Assembly: GCA_030625815.1 (NCBI GenBank)
Contig: DAOUQF010000004.1
Location: 62,001 to 126,000 of the forward strand
DNA: 64,000 nucleotides
From: Eubacteriales bacterium
Lineage (GTDB): Bacteria > Bacillota > Clostridia > Tissierellales > GPF-1
Direction: 5' to 3'
Shown here: positions 56,380-64,000 of the stretch, one piece after another
Layout: each line of letters starts with the position of its first letter
Numbering within the stretch: the stretch's first letter is position 1
Notes under the pieces: model-generated
What the model saw: the letters and a program-made list of their open reading frames with translations, nothing else
What the model was told of the DNA's origin: nothing
Databases searched by the model: none
Position numbers and translations under genes: made by a program

Positions 56380-57516
56380 TTACCCCAGCAACAAATACAG
56401 ATAATGCGCTGAAACTCCCGCTGCAATCCCGCCGATTAAATGGCTGGAAATAGCTTTTGAAATCAACTGACGAAAATTCAAGGCATCCAGCATGGCAACA
56501 TGGGTGCTTAAAAATCCACTCCAACACATCCCCATGGCAGTGAAAACCGCGATCTCATTTGCTCCGATGATTTGCTCGTTCAAGAACTTCGGCACCAGAC
56601 TCAGAGAAGCCCCTACAGAGCCTAAAGCCGTTAATGGAACCGCAATGCTCTCGCTGCTCGTAAAACCGAACAGGAGCCGCGTAACCGGTGCAAATAGCTC
56701 GCCGACTCGTGGGATTAACGCGATCCCTTCAAAAGCCGCTCCGGTGTACCCGCTCTCCGAGGGGCCAAAAGTCAGCATCATAATCACGGTGCAAATGATC
56801 AGCACCCCCGGGACAATTTCCAAGCCAATCTCCACACCATACTTTCCCCCCTCCAAACAGGCTCGCATCATGCGCTCCGTTCTCGATCCCGAGTTGGGCG
56901 CAAGCTTGCTCTCCGCCATGGAGTCTGTTTCTTTCATGGGTCGTGAATCGTCGGAAACCAATTTTTTCGTATGTCTCAACATCAATCGCACACTGACAAC
57001 ACTTCCAACGACTGCACCCAACAAACCAATTCCCGCCGCCTTTCCATATCCTAGGGAAGCCATAAATGTTGTCACGATCAACCCCATCCCAAAGGAGGTT
57101 CCCAGGTTGCAAAGGCAAGGAATCTCATGGCGCTTAAAATAACGAAGAAACTCTTTGTTTCGCGTTAGGGAAATAATCGCAGGATTGTCCGATAGAAAGG
57201 TCGTAATAATTCCCAGAAACGCACTCCCCGGAAGATTGTAGAGCGGCCGCATCAAAGGGGAAAAAATAAGATTCAATTTTTGAATCAGTCCAAATTCATC
57301 GGCAACCTTCCCAAAGGCGCCAGCCAAGACCGCAATGGCCATAATATAGAAGACCGTATCGATTAAAAGGCGATATGCGGTTTCCATCAGGGTTGAAAAC
57401 ATTTGACTCACGCCCATCGATACACCCGTCAAAAGAAAAAATCCGCCAAAAGTCACCAATAAAAAAAGAAGATCCAATCCTTCTTTTTTGGTGTTCGTCC
57501 GTGTACCCCTCTTCAT
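56380..57516 (-). CDS. YjiH-like nucleoside-recognition (Gate) domain membrane protein
   Basis: 378 residues with about eight to ten helices in two halves separated by a charged cytoplasmic linker (about 183-225). Each half resembles the Gate domain of nucleoside transporters and spore maturation proteins: GSAFLGIITTFLSDNPAIISL in the first and the LLFGFTSSESIAVPLTALGSVGASL stretch in the second (quoted only in part). It may move a small solute, but the substrate is unknown. First gene of the unit that includes folT; ATG behind AAGGGGCAGCT. Confidence 0.7.
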   Translation of the reverse strand: MKRGTRTNTKKEGLDLLFLLVTFGGFFLLTGVSMGVSQMFSTLMETAYRLLIDTVFYIMAIAVLAGAFGKVADEFGLIQKLNLIFSPLMRPLYNLPGSAFLGIITTFLSDNPAIISLTRNKEFLRYFKRHEIPCLCNLGTSFGMGLIVTTFMASLGYGKAAGIGLLGAVVGSVVSVRLMLRHTKKLVSDDSRPMKETDSMAESKLAPNSGSRTERMMRACLEGGKYGVEIGLEIVPGVLIICTVIMMLTFGPSESGYTGAAFEGIALIPRVGELFAPVTRLLFGFTSSESIAVPLTALGSVGASLSLVPKFLNEQIIGANEIAVFTAMGMCWSGFLSTHVAMLDALNFRQLISKAISSHLIGGIAAGVSAHYLYLLLG

Positions 57517-57545
57517 AGCTGCCCCTTATTGGTTCTGTTTTTTTC

Positions 57546-57574
57546 ATTATAACCGAATCTAAAACGTTTGCCAC
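57546..57574 (-). promoter_or_regulatory. Promoter of the YjiH-like-DUF1461-folT unit
   Basis: GTGGCA (57569-57574), 17-bp spacer, perfect TATAAT (57546-57551). The -35 match is partial. Confidence 0.6.
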
Positions 57575-57614
57575 GCTTGAAAATATGATCATTTTGTAAT
57601 AATTTTTTACAAAG

Positions 57615-57639
57615 AAAAAAAGAAGCGCAAAGCGCTTCT
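57615..57639 (-). terminator. Intrinsic terminator after rpsD
   Basis: AGAAGCGC/GCGCTTCT stem, 3-nt loop, followed by seven U on the minus strand. Confidence 0.92.
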
Positions 57640-57643
57640 CTTT

Positions 57644-58240
57644 TTACAATTTTCGCGAGTAAAATTCGACAACAAGCTGATCTTCGATTTGAATCGGAAC
57701 TTCTGAACGGCTTGGCAAGCTAGCCAAAGTCGCTGAAAAGTTTTTTCGATCAACTGTCAAGTAATTCACGCTAAAGTTTGCATTCTCAAGGTTTGCAACG
57801 TAAAGATCATTCTTGCGAGATTTCTCGCGAAGAGAGATCACATCGCCTACTTTTACGATGTATGAAGCGATGTCGACTTTCTTTCCATTAACCAAGATAT
57901 GTCCATGGGAAACCATTTGACGTGCTTGGCGGATTGAATTGCCGAAACCTGATCTGTAAACCATGTTGTCCAATCGACACTCAAGTGTTTGAACCAAAAC
58001 CTCGCCCGTTACACCCTCTGAGTTAATTGCTTTTTCAACATACTTACGGAATTGTTTCTCCATTACGTTGTAGTAGTTTCGAAGACGTTGCTTTTCTAGC
58101 AACTGCTCACCGTAACTTGATAACTTCTTGTCTGCTCGACTTGTACCGCGCTTCGCGCGGTTCATCGCCTTTGGATGACCAACTACGTTCAATCCGAGAC
58201 GACGACATTGTTTAAAACGTGGACCTTTCATTCTTGCCAT
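57644..58240 (-). CDS. rpsD: 30S ribosomal protein S4
   Basis: 198 residues with N-terminal [19 protein letters not shown] and the S4 RNA-binding domain (about 86-150, [12 protein letters not shown] and [15 protein letters not shown]). Binds 16S rRNA early in assembly. The N-terminus carries one Cys rather than the zinc-binding four, so it is the zinc-free form. A single-gene transcript; the roughly 50-nt leader is too short for the Firmicutes S4 autoregulatory structure. Confidence 0.98.
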   Translation of the reverse strand: MARMKGPRFKQCRRLGLNVVGHPKAMNRAKRGTSRADKKLSSYGEQLLEKQRLRNYYNVMEKQFRKYVEKAINSEGVTGEVLVQTLECRLDNMVYRSGFGNSIRQARQMVSHGHILVNGKKVDIASYIVKVGDVISLREKSRKNDLYVANLENANFSVNYLTVDRKNFSATLASLPSRSEVPIQIEDQLVVEFYSRKL

Positions 58241-58291
58241 TGTATAAAATACCTCCCTAATTTTTGCCGCGGTAAGGGATAAACCATGAAA

Positions 58292-58320
58292 AGTATACCA
58301 TGATCCTTCAGATTTGTAAA
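58292..58320 (-). promoter_or_regulatory. Sigma-A promoter of rpsD
   Basis: TTTACA (58315-58320), 17-bp spacer, TATACT (58292-58297) with a TGG extension. Confidence 0.85.
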
Positions 58321-58329
58321 CGACAAAAA

Positions 58330-59130
58330 TTATAAATGATAGGTTGCGACAAAAGAATATCCCTGTTCTTCATGCAGCGGCTCCAATTTCCACTTTCCCA
58401 AATAATTGTCGTCGGATGCAAGCCCTTCAAAAAGGAACATTACAATCCCCGCATCTAGATATTCATTGGGTTTGTCAAAGGACTTCATCGCCAACCAAAC
58501 CTTCCCCTTTCGAATGACAAATCGCCATGGTTGATGATTATAGGCGGAAGGAGCATTTCGAACATAGTAAAAAAGATCTTCAATTCCCCATTTATCTAAT
58601 TTTTCCAGATCAAAGGGGTGGTCCAAGTCATCCTCAAAAACCAACTCTTTCAACGGTAGTCGGTTGGCTGTTTCATTCGGCCTGAAAGGCAGGTGGTCTT
58701 TTCCCTGTCCCAAAGCAAGCACAGCCTCTGTCCGTTCTTCCGGATCCGCTGTCACACTCCCTCGTATCTCGTCTGAGACATCCTGCAAACTAATCCAGCA
58801 ACTTTCAACATCAAGTTCAAAGGCTTTTTTTTCTAGCGCCGCCAAGGCAAATGCTCCCCACAGATAGGCTTCATAGGTATCTTGTTTGACACTGAATCCA
58901 ACATAATGGGGACTTTCAATCATCACACCGTGATACCCGGCATGACCTTTCAATTTTCCAATCACTTCTTTGCCGTTTTCAAAAAAAGATAGTGAAAACC
59001 ATTCTTTTCCATAGACCTCGTTTAATTGTTCCATATAGTACTTCAACTGCGCCAAACAACCCTCGTCCAAATCATGCTTGTGATAAGATCGATAGGACTT
59101 TCTTTGCGCCAAATAGGTTTTGAATAGCAT
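58330..59130 (-). CDS. TM1586-type nitroreductase family protein
   Basis: 266 residues from the ATG at 59130 (GGGAGG upstream; the frame from 59166 is longer without support). Two nitroreductase-like halves in one chain: residues 1-170 with KSYRSYHK and [18 protein letters not shown], and 171-266 with [16 protein letters not shown], the FMN-contact motif. This fits the putative TM1586 nitroreductase group, in which one subunit may contain both FMN-site halves. Substrate unknown. The 57-bp gap to addA holds a possible weak promoter (CTGAAA-17 bp-TATACA). Confidence 0.85.
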   Translation of the reverse strand: MLFKTYLAQRKSYRSYHKHDLDEGCLAQLKYYMEQLNEVYGKEWFSLSFFENGKEVIGKLKGHAGYHGVMIESPHYVGFSVKQDTYEAYLWGAFALAALEKKAFELDVESCWISLQDVSDEIRGSVTADPEERTEAVLALGQGKDHLPFRPNETANRLPLKELVFEDDLDHPFDLEKLDKWGIEDLFYYVRNAPSAYNHQPWRFVIRKGKVWLAMKSFDKPNEYLDAGIVMFLFEGLASDDNYLGKWKLEPLHEEQGYSFVATYHL

Positions 59131-59187
59131 CGATACCCCTCCCTCAACGTCATGTATAATACTCATACCACCCTTTTTCAGGAATAA

Positions 59188-62100
59188 TCAAACCAACTCA
59201 ATTTCTATCTCTTCGCCAGAAATCCATTCATACAAGTACGCCGTTTTGATGTGGATATTGAAACAAGTTGAAAGAATTTCACGATATGCATGGACCTGGC
59301 GAACCGCCAAGTCATGGCTTTCATGGATGCGGAATTTATAGTCGACCAACACCCAGCCATCGTCTTCGAGAAACAGGCAATCCAGTTTCCCTTGGGCATA
59401 CAAGGCATCCTGATTGTCCGGCAGGGTGCCCACAAACGATTTTTCGCGAAAGACTCGTTTCGATTTCGCAATTCGCCTGCCGATGTTCGACTGCGTCCAC
59501 TTCCAGAGAAGATCGATATCCACCCGTTGCCCCGTTTCCGGCATAACGCGTCTCGCCATCACCAATTGTTCAAGGAAATCTGCGACATGCTCGCGGCTCT
59601 CAAATTGAATAAGAGGCAATTTTTCAAGCACCTCGTGAAACGCAAGACCCAATTCAATCCAGGTGGTTTTTTCTTCAAAAACAACTTGCTTTTCCTCTTC
59701 TCTTCGAATCCACCCAGTCAAATTCACCTTTCTTTTCTTCCGTGATTGCACCAAAAACTCGGTTTCCGCGGTTTCAGCGACTGCTTGCCCTCCCGAATCC
59801 TGCAGGAAGAATTTTTCTTCCGAGTCATCATGCGCAGAACCGGCTAAAAAAGTTTCCTCGTGATACGCCCAGGCCGGATGATCCCAAAGCTTTGCTCCCA
59901 CCATCCAATGATAGAGAGAAGGCGACTCGATTCCGCCATAAACCGTTGCATAATATGGCTGCTTTTCCTGTGTTCTCTCGGGATTTATGTCATGGGCAAC
60001 CACAATCAAGCGTTCAACCGCTCGTGTCATCCCCACATAAAAGATCCTCAATTCTTCACTTACCCGTTGTCTTCGAATTCGCTCCCTGGCGATTTTCATC
60101 TCCAGCGGAATATCGAGAGCCTTATTTTCATGATGATAACACGTCATTGCAATCCCGAATTCATCGTGGATCTGAACCGGCTCATACAGCTCGCGAAGGT
60201 TGACTGACTGGCTGGCATTCACGATAAATACCGTTTCAAATTCCAACCCCTTGCTGGCATGGATCGTCATCAGGCGCACGCCTTGTTCGGTCTGAGCAAC
60301 GGGAAGGGTCATCGCGATTCCCTCTCTCTGCTCTTCCTCGATAAAAGCGCATAATTGATGCAGGGTTGCACAATTTCCATTGACTCTGATCTGAAGGCTC
60401 AAGACATAGGACTTCAACCCATGCACTCTCTGAAACCCGCCCGGCAAGCTGGCAAGCTGGCCTATCAAGTCATCCATTTCCAGCAATTCCTCTAGAAAAT
60501 CCACCAAAGGAATCTGCCTCACCCGCTCCCGCATGGCGGCAATCTTTCGATAAAAGCCTTGAATCTTTCGCCCCAGGGGATCCCGCTTTTGTTTGCCATA
60601 GGCGCGGCAAGCCAACTCAAATCGACCTTGGGTTTGAAATCCGCGGATTGTCGCCAATTCATCAGCGGCAAACCCCCAAATCGGCAACCTCATTGCCGCA
60701 AGGAGCACCATGTCGGAAGTGGCTCCATTGATATAAAACAACAGGGATTGATACATTTTAATCTCAACTGAATCCATCGCATTCAATTGCGTATTGGTCT
60801 GAAAAGGAATCCCTCGTTTCTGAAAAACCTGCTGAAACTCTTCCTGCACCGCGGTGAGAGAACGCGCCAATATGGCAATTTGATTGGGCGGATTCCCTTG
60901 ATTAAGAAGGCCTTGAATCTGATCGGCAATCCACTCGATCTCCGCTGTTACTCCCCACTCGCTCTTCACCACCACGAATTTTGGTTTCTCAACGCCCGAC
61001 TTGGCTTGCCCGTATTTCAACTGATCGGTCTTCAGATAATCCACACCGCCGAATTCCACTTCCATACGCTGATTGAAAAAAGCATTGATTCCATCGATCA
61101 CCCTCGCATTCGAACGGAAATTCCGATTCAATCGGATCGCGGAAAATCCATGCCTTCGCTCGCGAATTTTCGACAAAAACAACTCCGGTGTCGCTCCTCG
61201 AAATTGATAAATGCTTTGCTTTCCATCCCCCACAAAAAACAATTGATTCCCCTGATGAATCTTCATCAAAACCGCTTCTTGCATATGGCTTGTATCCTGA
61301 TACTCATCCACATAGATCTGACCGTATCGCTTGCGATAGCGATGCGCAACCTTTGGTTGTTGAAGAAGCTCGTACGCATAGGTCTCCAGATCATCGAAAT
61401 CCATCATTCCCTCTCGGATCTTCCGGTTTTTTATCTCTCGATCCGCTTCCCTCCCCAGGGCAATCAAAGCCTTCGCCTGGGATTCCATGGCAACACTCCT
61501 GGTCCAATCAGATGCGGGAAGAAGGGATTCATCCAGCCATTTCTTTAGCAGTTTTTTACTCAGAGTTCTTAGGCTTTTCACGCGATCGATCAATTGCTCA
61601 TCCAATTGGGATTTCTCCTCTTTTCGAATCGCCTGAAACCGCGCAAACTTCCATTCTTTCGTCTCCGCGAACCTCCCATAGTCCTTCTCCTGCAAAAACT
61701 GCAAAAGAGTGCCGATCAATTCGCGATCCGACTCCAGCGCCGCCTTATACTTTTTGGGTCCGAAAGGCTCTTCGCAGATCCCCGCCAAATCTTGCAAAAC
61801 CGAGTCCAGGGATCGAAGCGCGATCTCCATTTCCCCTGCCAGAATGGATTCCCATTCCTCTTGTGCCGTGGAAACCATGGTTCTTTCTGGATGGCTTCTC
61901 AGGAAACGGTTCACTCGCTCCAGAACCTCAATTAGTTTCTCGTCGGATTTCGCCGTCCTGAATTGCTTGAAAACCGCTTGAATAGACGGATCTTCCGATT
62001 GATAATGCTGTTCCAGCACCTCGCGAATCACTTCCTTTCGAAGCCGGGTCCGCTCTTGGTTCTGGATCAATCGATATCCTTTGTCATAAGGCAAAAGGAA

Positions 62101-62433
62101 TAAATTCTGATCGATGATTTTTTTGCAAAAGCTGTGAAAGGTCTGAATGGACGCCCATTCCAATTGCTCCATCTGCCGTTGCCAAAACCGCTGATTCCCC
62201 GCCTCGCTTGTTATTTCCGCTTGAATTTTTTTTCTGATTCTCGCTTTCATCTCTTCGGCCGCTGCATTGGTGAAGGTTACCACTAAAATTTGCGTCACCT
62301 CGCCGCCATGTCTCAAATAGGTTAAAATCCGTTCAGAAAGCACGGCTGTTTTCCCGGATCCCGCTGCAGCCGCTACCAGAATTCTGTTGTCTGAAGAGAG
62401 AATTGCGCATTCTTGTTCCTCTGTCCATCTCAT
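59188..62433 (-). CDS. addA: ATP-dependent helicase/nuclease AddA
   Basis: 1081 residues, shorter than the roughly 1230 of Bacillus AddA. UvrD-type helicase: Walker A LVAAAAGSGKTAVL near residue 20, DEYQDTSHMQ (motif II), GDGKQSIYQFRG, LNRNFRS, MTIHASKGLEF and YVGMTRA; the C-terminal nuclease domain ends with DCLFLEDDGWVLVDYKF (Asp and Lys of the RecB-like site). Processes double-strand breaks with AddB. ATG 62433 lies nine bases after AAGGAGGG and overlaps the addB stop. All motifs remain, so the shortness likely reflects trimmed loops. Confidence 0.96.
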   Translation of the reverse strand: MRWTEEQECAILSSDNRILVAAAAGSGKTAVLSERILTYLRHGGEVTQILVVTFTNAAAEEMKARIRKKIQAEITSEAGNQRFWQRQMEQLEWASIQTFHSFCKKIIDQNLFLLPYDKGYRLIQNQERTRLRKEVIREVLEQHYQSEDPSIQAVFKQFRTAKSDEKLIEVLERVNRFLRSHPERTMVSTAQEEWESILAGEMEIALRSLDSVLQDLAGICEEPFGPKKYKAALESDRELIGTLLQFLQEKDYGRFAETKEWKFARFQAIRKEEKSQLDEQLIDRVKSLRTLSKKLLKKWLDESLLPASDWTRSVAMESQAKALIALGREADREIKNRKIREGMMDFDDLETYAYELLQQPKVAHRYRKRYGQIYVDEYQDTSHMQEAVLMKIHQGNQLFFVGDGKQSIYQFRGATPELFLSKIRERRHGFSAIRLNRNFRSNARVIDGINAFFNQRMEVEFGGVDYLKTDQLKYGQAKSGVEKPKFVVVKSEWGVTAEIEWIADQIQGLLNQGNPPNQIAILARSLTAVQEEFQQVFQKRGIPFQTNTQLNAMDSVEIKMYQSLLFYINGATSDMVLLAAMRLPIWGFAADELATIRGFQTQGRFELACRAYGKQKRDPLGRKIQGFYRKIAAMRERVRQIPLVDFLEELLEMDDLIGQLASLPGGFQRVHGLKSYVLSLQIRVNGNCATLHQLCAFIEEEQREGIAMTLPVAQTEQGVRLMTIHASKGLEFETVFIVNASQSVNLRELYEPVQIHDEFGIAMTCYHHENKALDIPLEMKIARERIRRQRVSEELRIFYVGMTRAVERLIVVAHDINPERTQEKQPYYATVYGGIESPSLYHWMVGAKLWDHPAWAYHEETFLAGSAHDDSEEKFFLQDSGGQAVAETAETEFLVQSRKKRKVNLTGWIRREEEKQVVFEEKTTWIELGLAFHEVLEKLPLIQFESREHVADFLEQLVMARRVMPETGQRVDIDLLWKWTQSNIGRRIAKSKRVFREKSFVGTLPDNQDALYAQGKLDCLFLEDDGWVLVDYKFRIHESHDLAVRQVHAYREILSTCFNIHIKTAYLYEWISGEEIEIELV

Positions 62434-64000
62434 GCCTTGCAACCCTCCTTCTGATCCGCCGCATTTCCTCGACAGGTATTCTCAAGAAAAGCCTCGTCGA
62501 ACTGACAGATGGCGCCGTAGGCACATCCCTGGCAGGAATTTCGATTCGCCGTTCGATAGGGATGAATCTCGATTTTCCCCTCCTGAATTTCTCGTACGGA
62601 TCTTTCGATATGGACAAGGTTTTCTTTTAAAATGACGTCCATCTCCTGGCGATCAATGATCCCGCGATTCCGTTGAATATTCCCGTTTTTTAAGCGCTTC
62701 GCTGAAATCGAGTCCGCGATTCCCGTATCCTGAAACCCGCGATCCATGGCATTAATCAACTCTCCTTCTCCAAGAAACATGCCTTGCATCTTGTAAAACC
62801 CACGGATTTGTTTCTCCAAGTCCGTTCCCTGTCCCAAAGTGGGCAAGGGCTGATCGAGATAGTAATAAAACATCCCGGCCGGTATGGGATTCACTTCCCC
62901 GCAATTTTCCCGAAAAACATTCATATATGCCGGCAACTGAAGCTGAATGCCTGCATGCATCTCTTCCGCATCCACCGTGTTTCTGCCCGACTTATAGTCG
63001 ATAACCCGCAAATAGGTTTCCTGATTTTTCTCAAAAAGATCCAGACGATCAATTCGTCCGCGCAATGAAATGATGCGCTCCTCCGTCAGGGGAACTTGCA
63101 GCGGCTTCAGGTTGGCATCTCGAGCTCCAAAGTCCAATTCCTGTCCCAAGGTATGAAAATCGCTGAAATCGCTTTGAATGATCAATTGACGCAAAGAGGC
63201 TGAAACACGATCCCGAATCTGATTTTCAATATAGCGAGAGGTATTGGTTTTTCGAAATATTCCGTCCCGATACGCCTCAAAATAATCATCGGCCAATCCA
63301 TCAAAAACAAGTTCCATCGCCTCGGGCTCCACCCCGCCATCAATGTGCTTTTGAAACCCCATTTCAATCAAATCGTGCATAACTTGACCGACATCCGGAT
63401 CTTGAATGCGATAGGGCTGAGGAACAAAGGGCTTTAGTCCATAGGAAACAAAATGCGCGAATGGACATTGATTTTGTTTTTCCAGTTCGGTAATCGAGGT
63501 TTCATCCGCAGCAAAAAGAACCTCCGACTGAAACTTGGAAAGGTCGTTCACCTGATTTCCATATTGCAGCAAATGCCGCAAGTTCCCTCGCGCTTGAGAA
63601 TCCAATTCCATAAAAGCACGATCGGCAAACTCCCGCTCCTCCACAGAAACCGCTTGTCCCTCCATCAATTTCCGATAAACGCGTCTGCAGATCCGCATCG
63701 CTTCTCCCTTGCAGAGAACCAAATCCTTCCAGTCAATCGCTCGAATGGACAAATTATTATGCCAGACCTCCAAATCGCGAATCCACGCTGCCGGCAACAG
63801 CTCTTCATAGTTTTGATTTTTCCGGCTCCATAAAAAGAATACTTGCTCCGCCGTTGTTGCAATAATTTGATAGATAGCCAATTCTTGCATTCTCAGTTGA
63901 TGACTTTGAGTCGTACCCATTTTCAGCTCATGTTTCGCCAATTCTTCTCTCTCATCAAAATCGAAAAAGCCATTCTGGGATTCAATCAAGGGAAACTTGC
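62430..64000 (-). CDS. addB: ATP-dependent nuclease subunit AddB (5' end outside window)
   Basis: The last 523 codons of AddB. The nuclease site is visible (RGRIDRLDLF and VIDYKSGR near the middle), and the 4Fe-4S ligands are one Cys in NQCPFAHF and three in CQGCAYGAICQF near the C-terminus, as in the family. The frame is open to base 64000, with PLIESQNGFF as the first readable residues. Ends with an ATG-overlapping stop that couples addA. Confidence 0.95.
   Translation of the reverse strand, partial: KFPLIESQNGFFDFDEREELAKHELKMGTTQSHQLRMQELAIYQIIATTAEQVFFLWSRKNQNYEELLPAAWIRDLEVWHNNLSIRAIDWKDLVLCKGEAMRICRRVYRKLMEGQAVSVEEREFADRAFMELDSQARGNLRHLLQYGNQVNDLSKFQSEVLFAADETSITELEKQNQCPFAHFVSYGLKPFVPQPYRIQDPDVGQVMHDLIEMGFQKHIDGGVEPEAMELVFDGLADDYFEAYRDGIFRKTNTSRYIENQIRDRVSASLRQLIIQSDFSDFHTLGQELDFGARDANLKPLQVPLTEERIISLRGRIDRLDLFEKNQETYLRVIDYKSGRNTVDAEEMHAGIQLQLPAYMNVFRENCGEVNPIPAGMFYYYLDQPLPTLGQGTDLEKQIRGFYKMQGMFLGEGELINAMDRGFQDTGIADSISAKRLKNGNIQRNRGIIDRQEMDVILKENLVHIERSVREIQEGKIEIHPYRTANRNSCQGCAYGAICQFDEAFLENTCRGNAADQKEGCKA

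Noticed and set aside
58241-58300. Autoregulatory S4 leader of rpsD
   Set aside because: Leader of about 50 nt is too short for the known Firmicutes structure and no matching fold is visible.
60787-61961. Two long overlapping plus-strand frames opposite addA
   Set aside because: Both are shadows of the helicase gene; no start signals or domains.

Overview
The window reads as a stretch of a Bacillota (Firmicutes) chromosome, most likely class Clostridia. The evidence is gene order that closely follows the Bacillus/Clostridium backbone (yicC-remA-gmk-rpoZ-coaBC-priA-def-fmt-rsmB-rlmN-prpC-prkC-rsgA-rpe-thiN; sepF-ylmH-divIVA-lspA-rluD-pyrR; mraZ to ftsZ-nrdR), strong AGGAGG-type ribosome binding sites, consensus sigma-A promoters, AddAB instead of RecBCD, ECF-type vitamin transporters with riboswitches, and PASTA-domain kinase and penicillin-binding protein. 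The spoIIGA-sigE-sigG block that follows ftsZ in many spore formers is missing, so the lineage may not sporulate. Base composition looks uniform and moderate; I see no insertion sequence, prophage, CRISPR array, tRNA or rRNA. All genes except rqcH (about 19.0-20.7 kb) and ychF (about 49.9-51.0 kb) lie on the minus strand, so the window is best read from right to left. No gap between genes exceeds 300 bases; the largest (48.8-49.06 kb) holds the mraZ promoter region and the lgt terminator.

Read right to left: addB (partial) and addA (repair nuclease), a TM1586-type nitroreductase, rpsD, then a YjiH-like membrane protein, a DUF1461 protein and folT under a THF riboswitch; a surface protein with SLH and Ig-like modules and a CBS/DRTGG manganese pyrophosphatase; ychF and lgt from divergent promoters; the division/cell-wall cluster mraZ-rsmH-ftsL-pbp-murE-mraY-murD-ftsW-murG-ftsQ-DUF881-DUF881-sbp-ftsZ, followed by nrdR and rarA. 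murF, murC, murB and ftsA are not in the cluster.

Further left are an rseC-csoR pair, glyA, a DUF512 radical-SAM protein, der, plsY and gpsA; then an HlyD-like protein, yggS, sepF, ylmH and divIVA (division placement), aroF with its own promoter, lspA, rluD and pyrR. pyrR converges on rqcH through a shared palindromic terminator. The last block, from yicC to thiN, holds nucleotide and coenzyme A synthesis, replication restart, translation start and end processing, rRNA methylation, and the PrkC/PrpC signalling pair. A TPP riboswitch with its own promoter inserts thiT in front of thiN. The left edge holds alaS, ireB and a partial aldo/keto reductase with a C-terminal iron-sulfur motif.

Functionally the window is mostly core growth machinery: wall precursor synthesis, septum assembly (FtsZ, SepF, DivIVA, FtsQ, FtsL, FtsW, PBP), wall-sensing phosphorylation (PrkC, PrpC and the candidate substrate IreB), ribosome biogenesis (Der, RsgA, RsmH, RsmB, RlmN, RluD, S4) and lipoprotein maturation (Lgt, LspA). 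The less explored parts are the rseC-csoR pair, the SLH/Ig surface protein, the YjiH-DUF1461-folT unit and the regulatory DNA upstream of mraZ.
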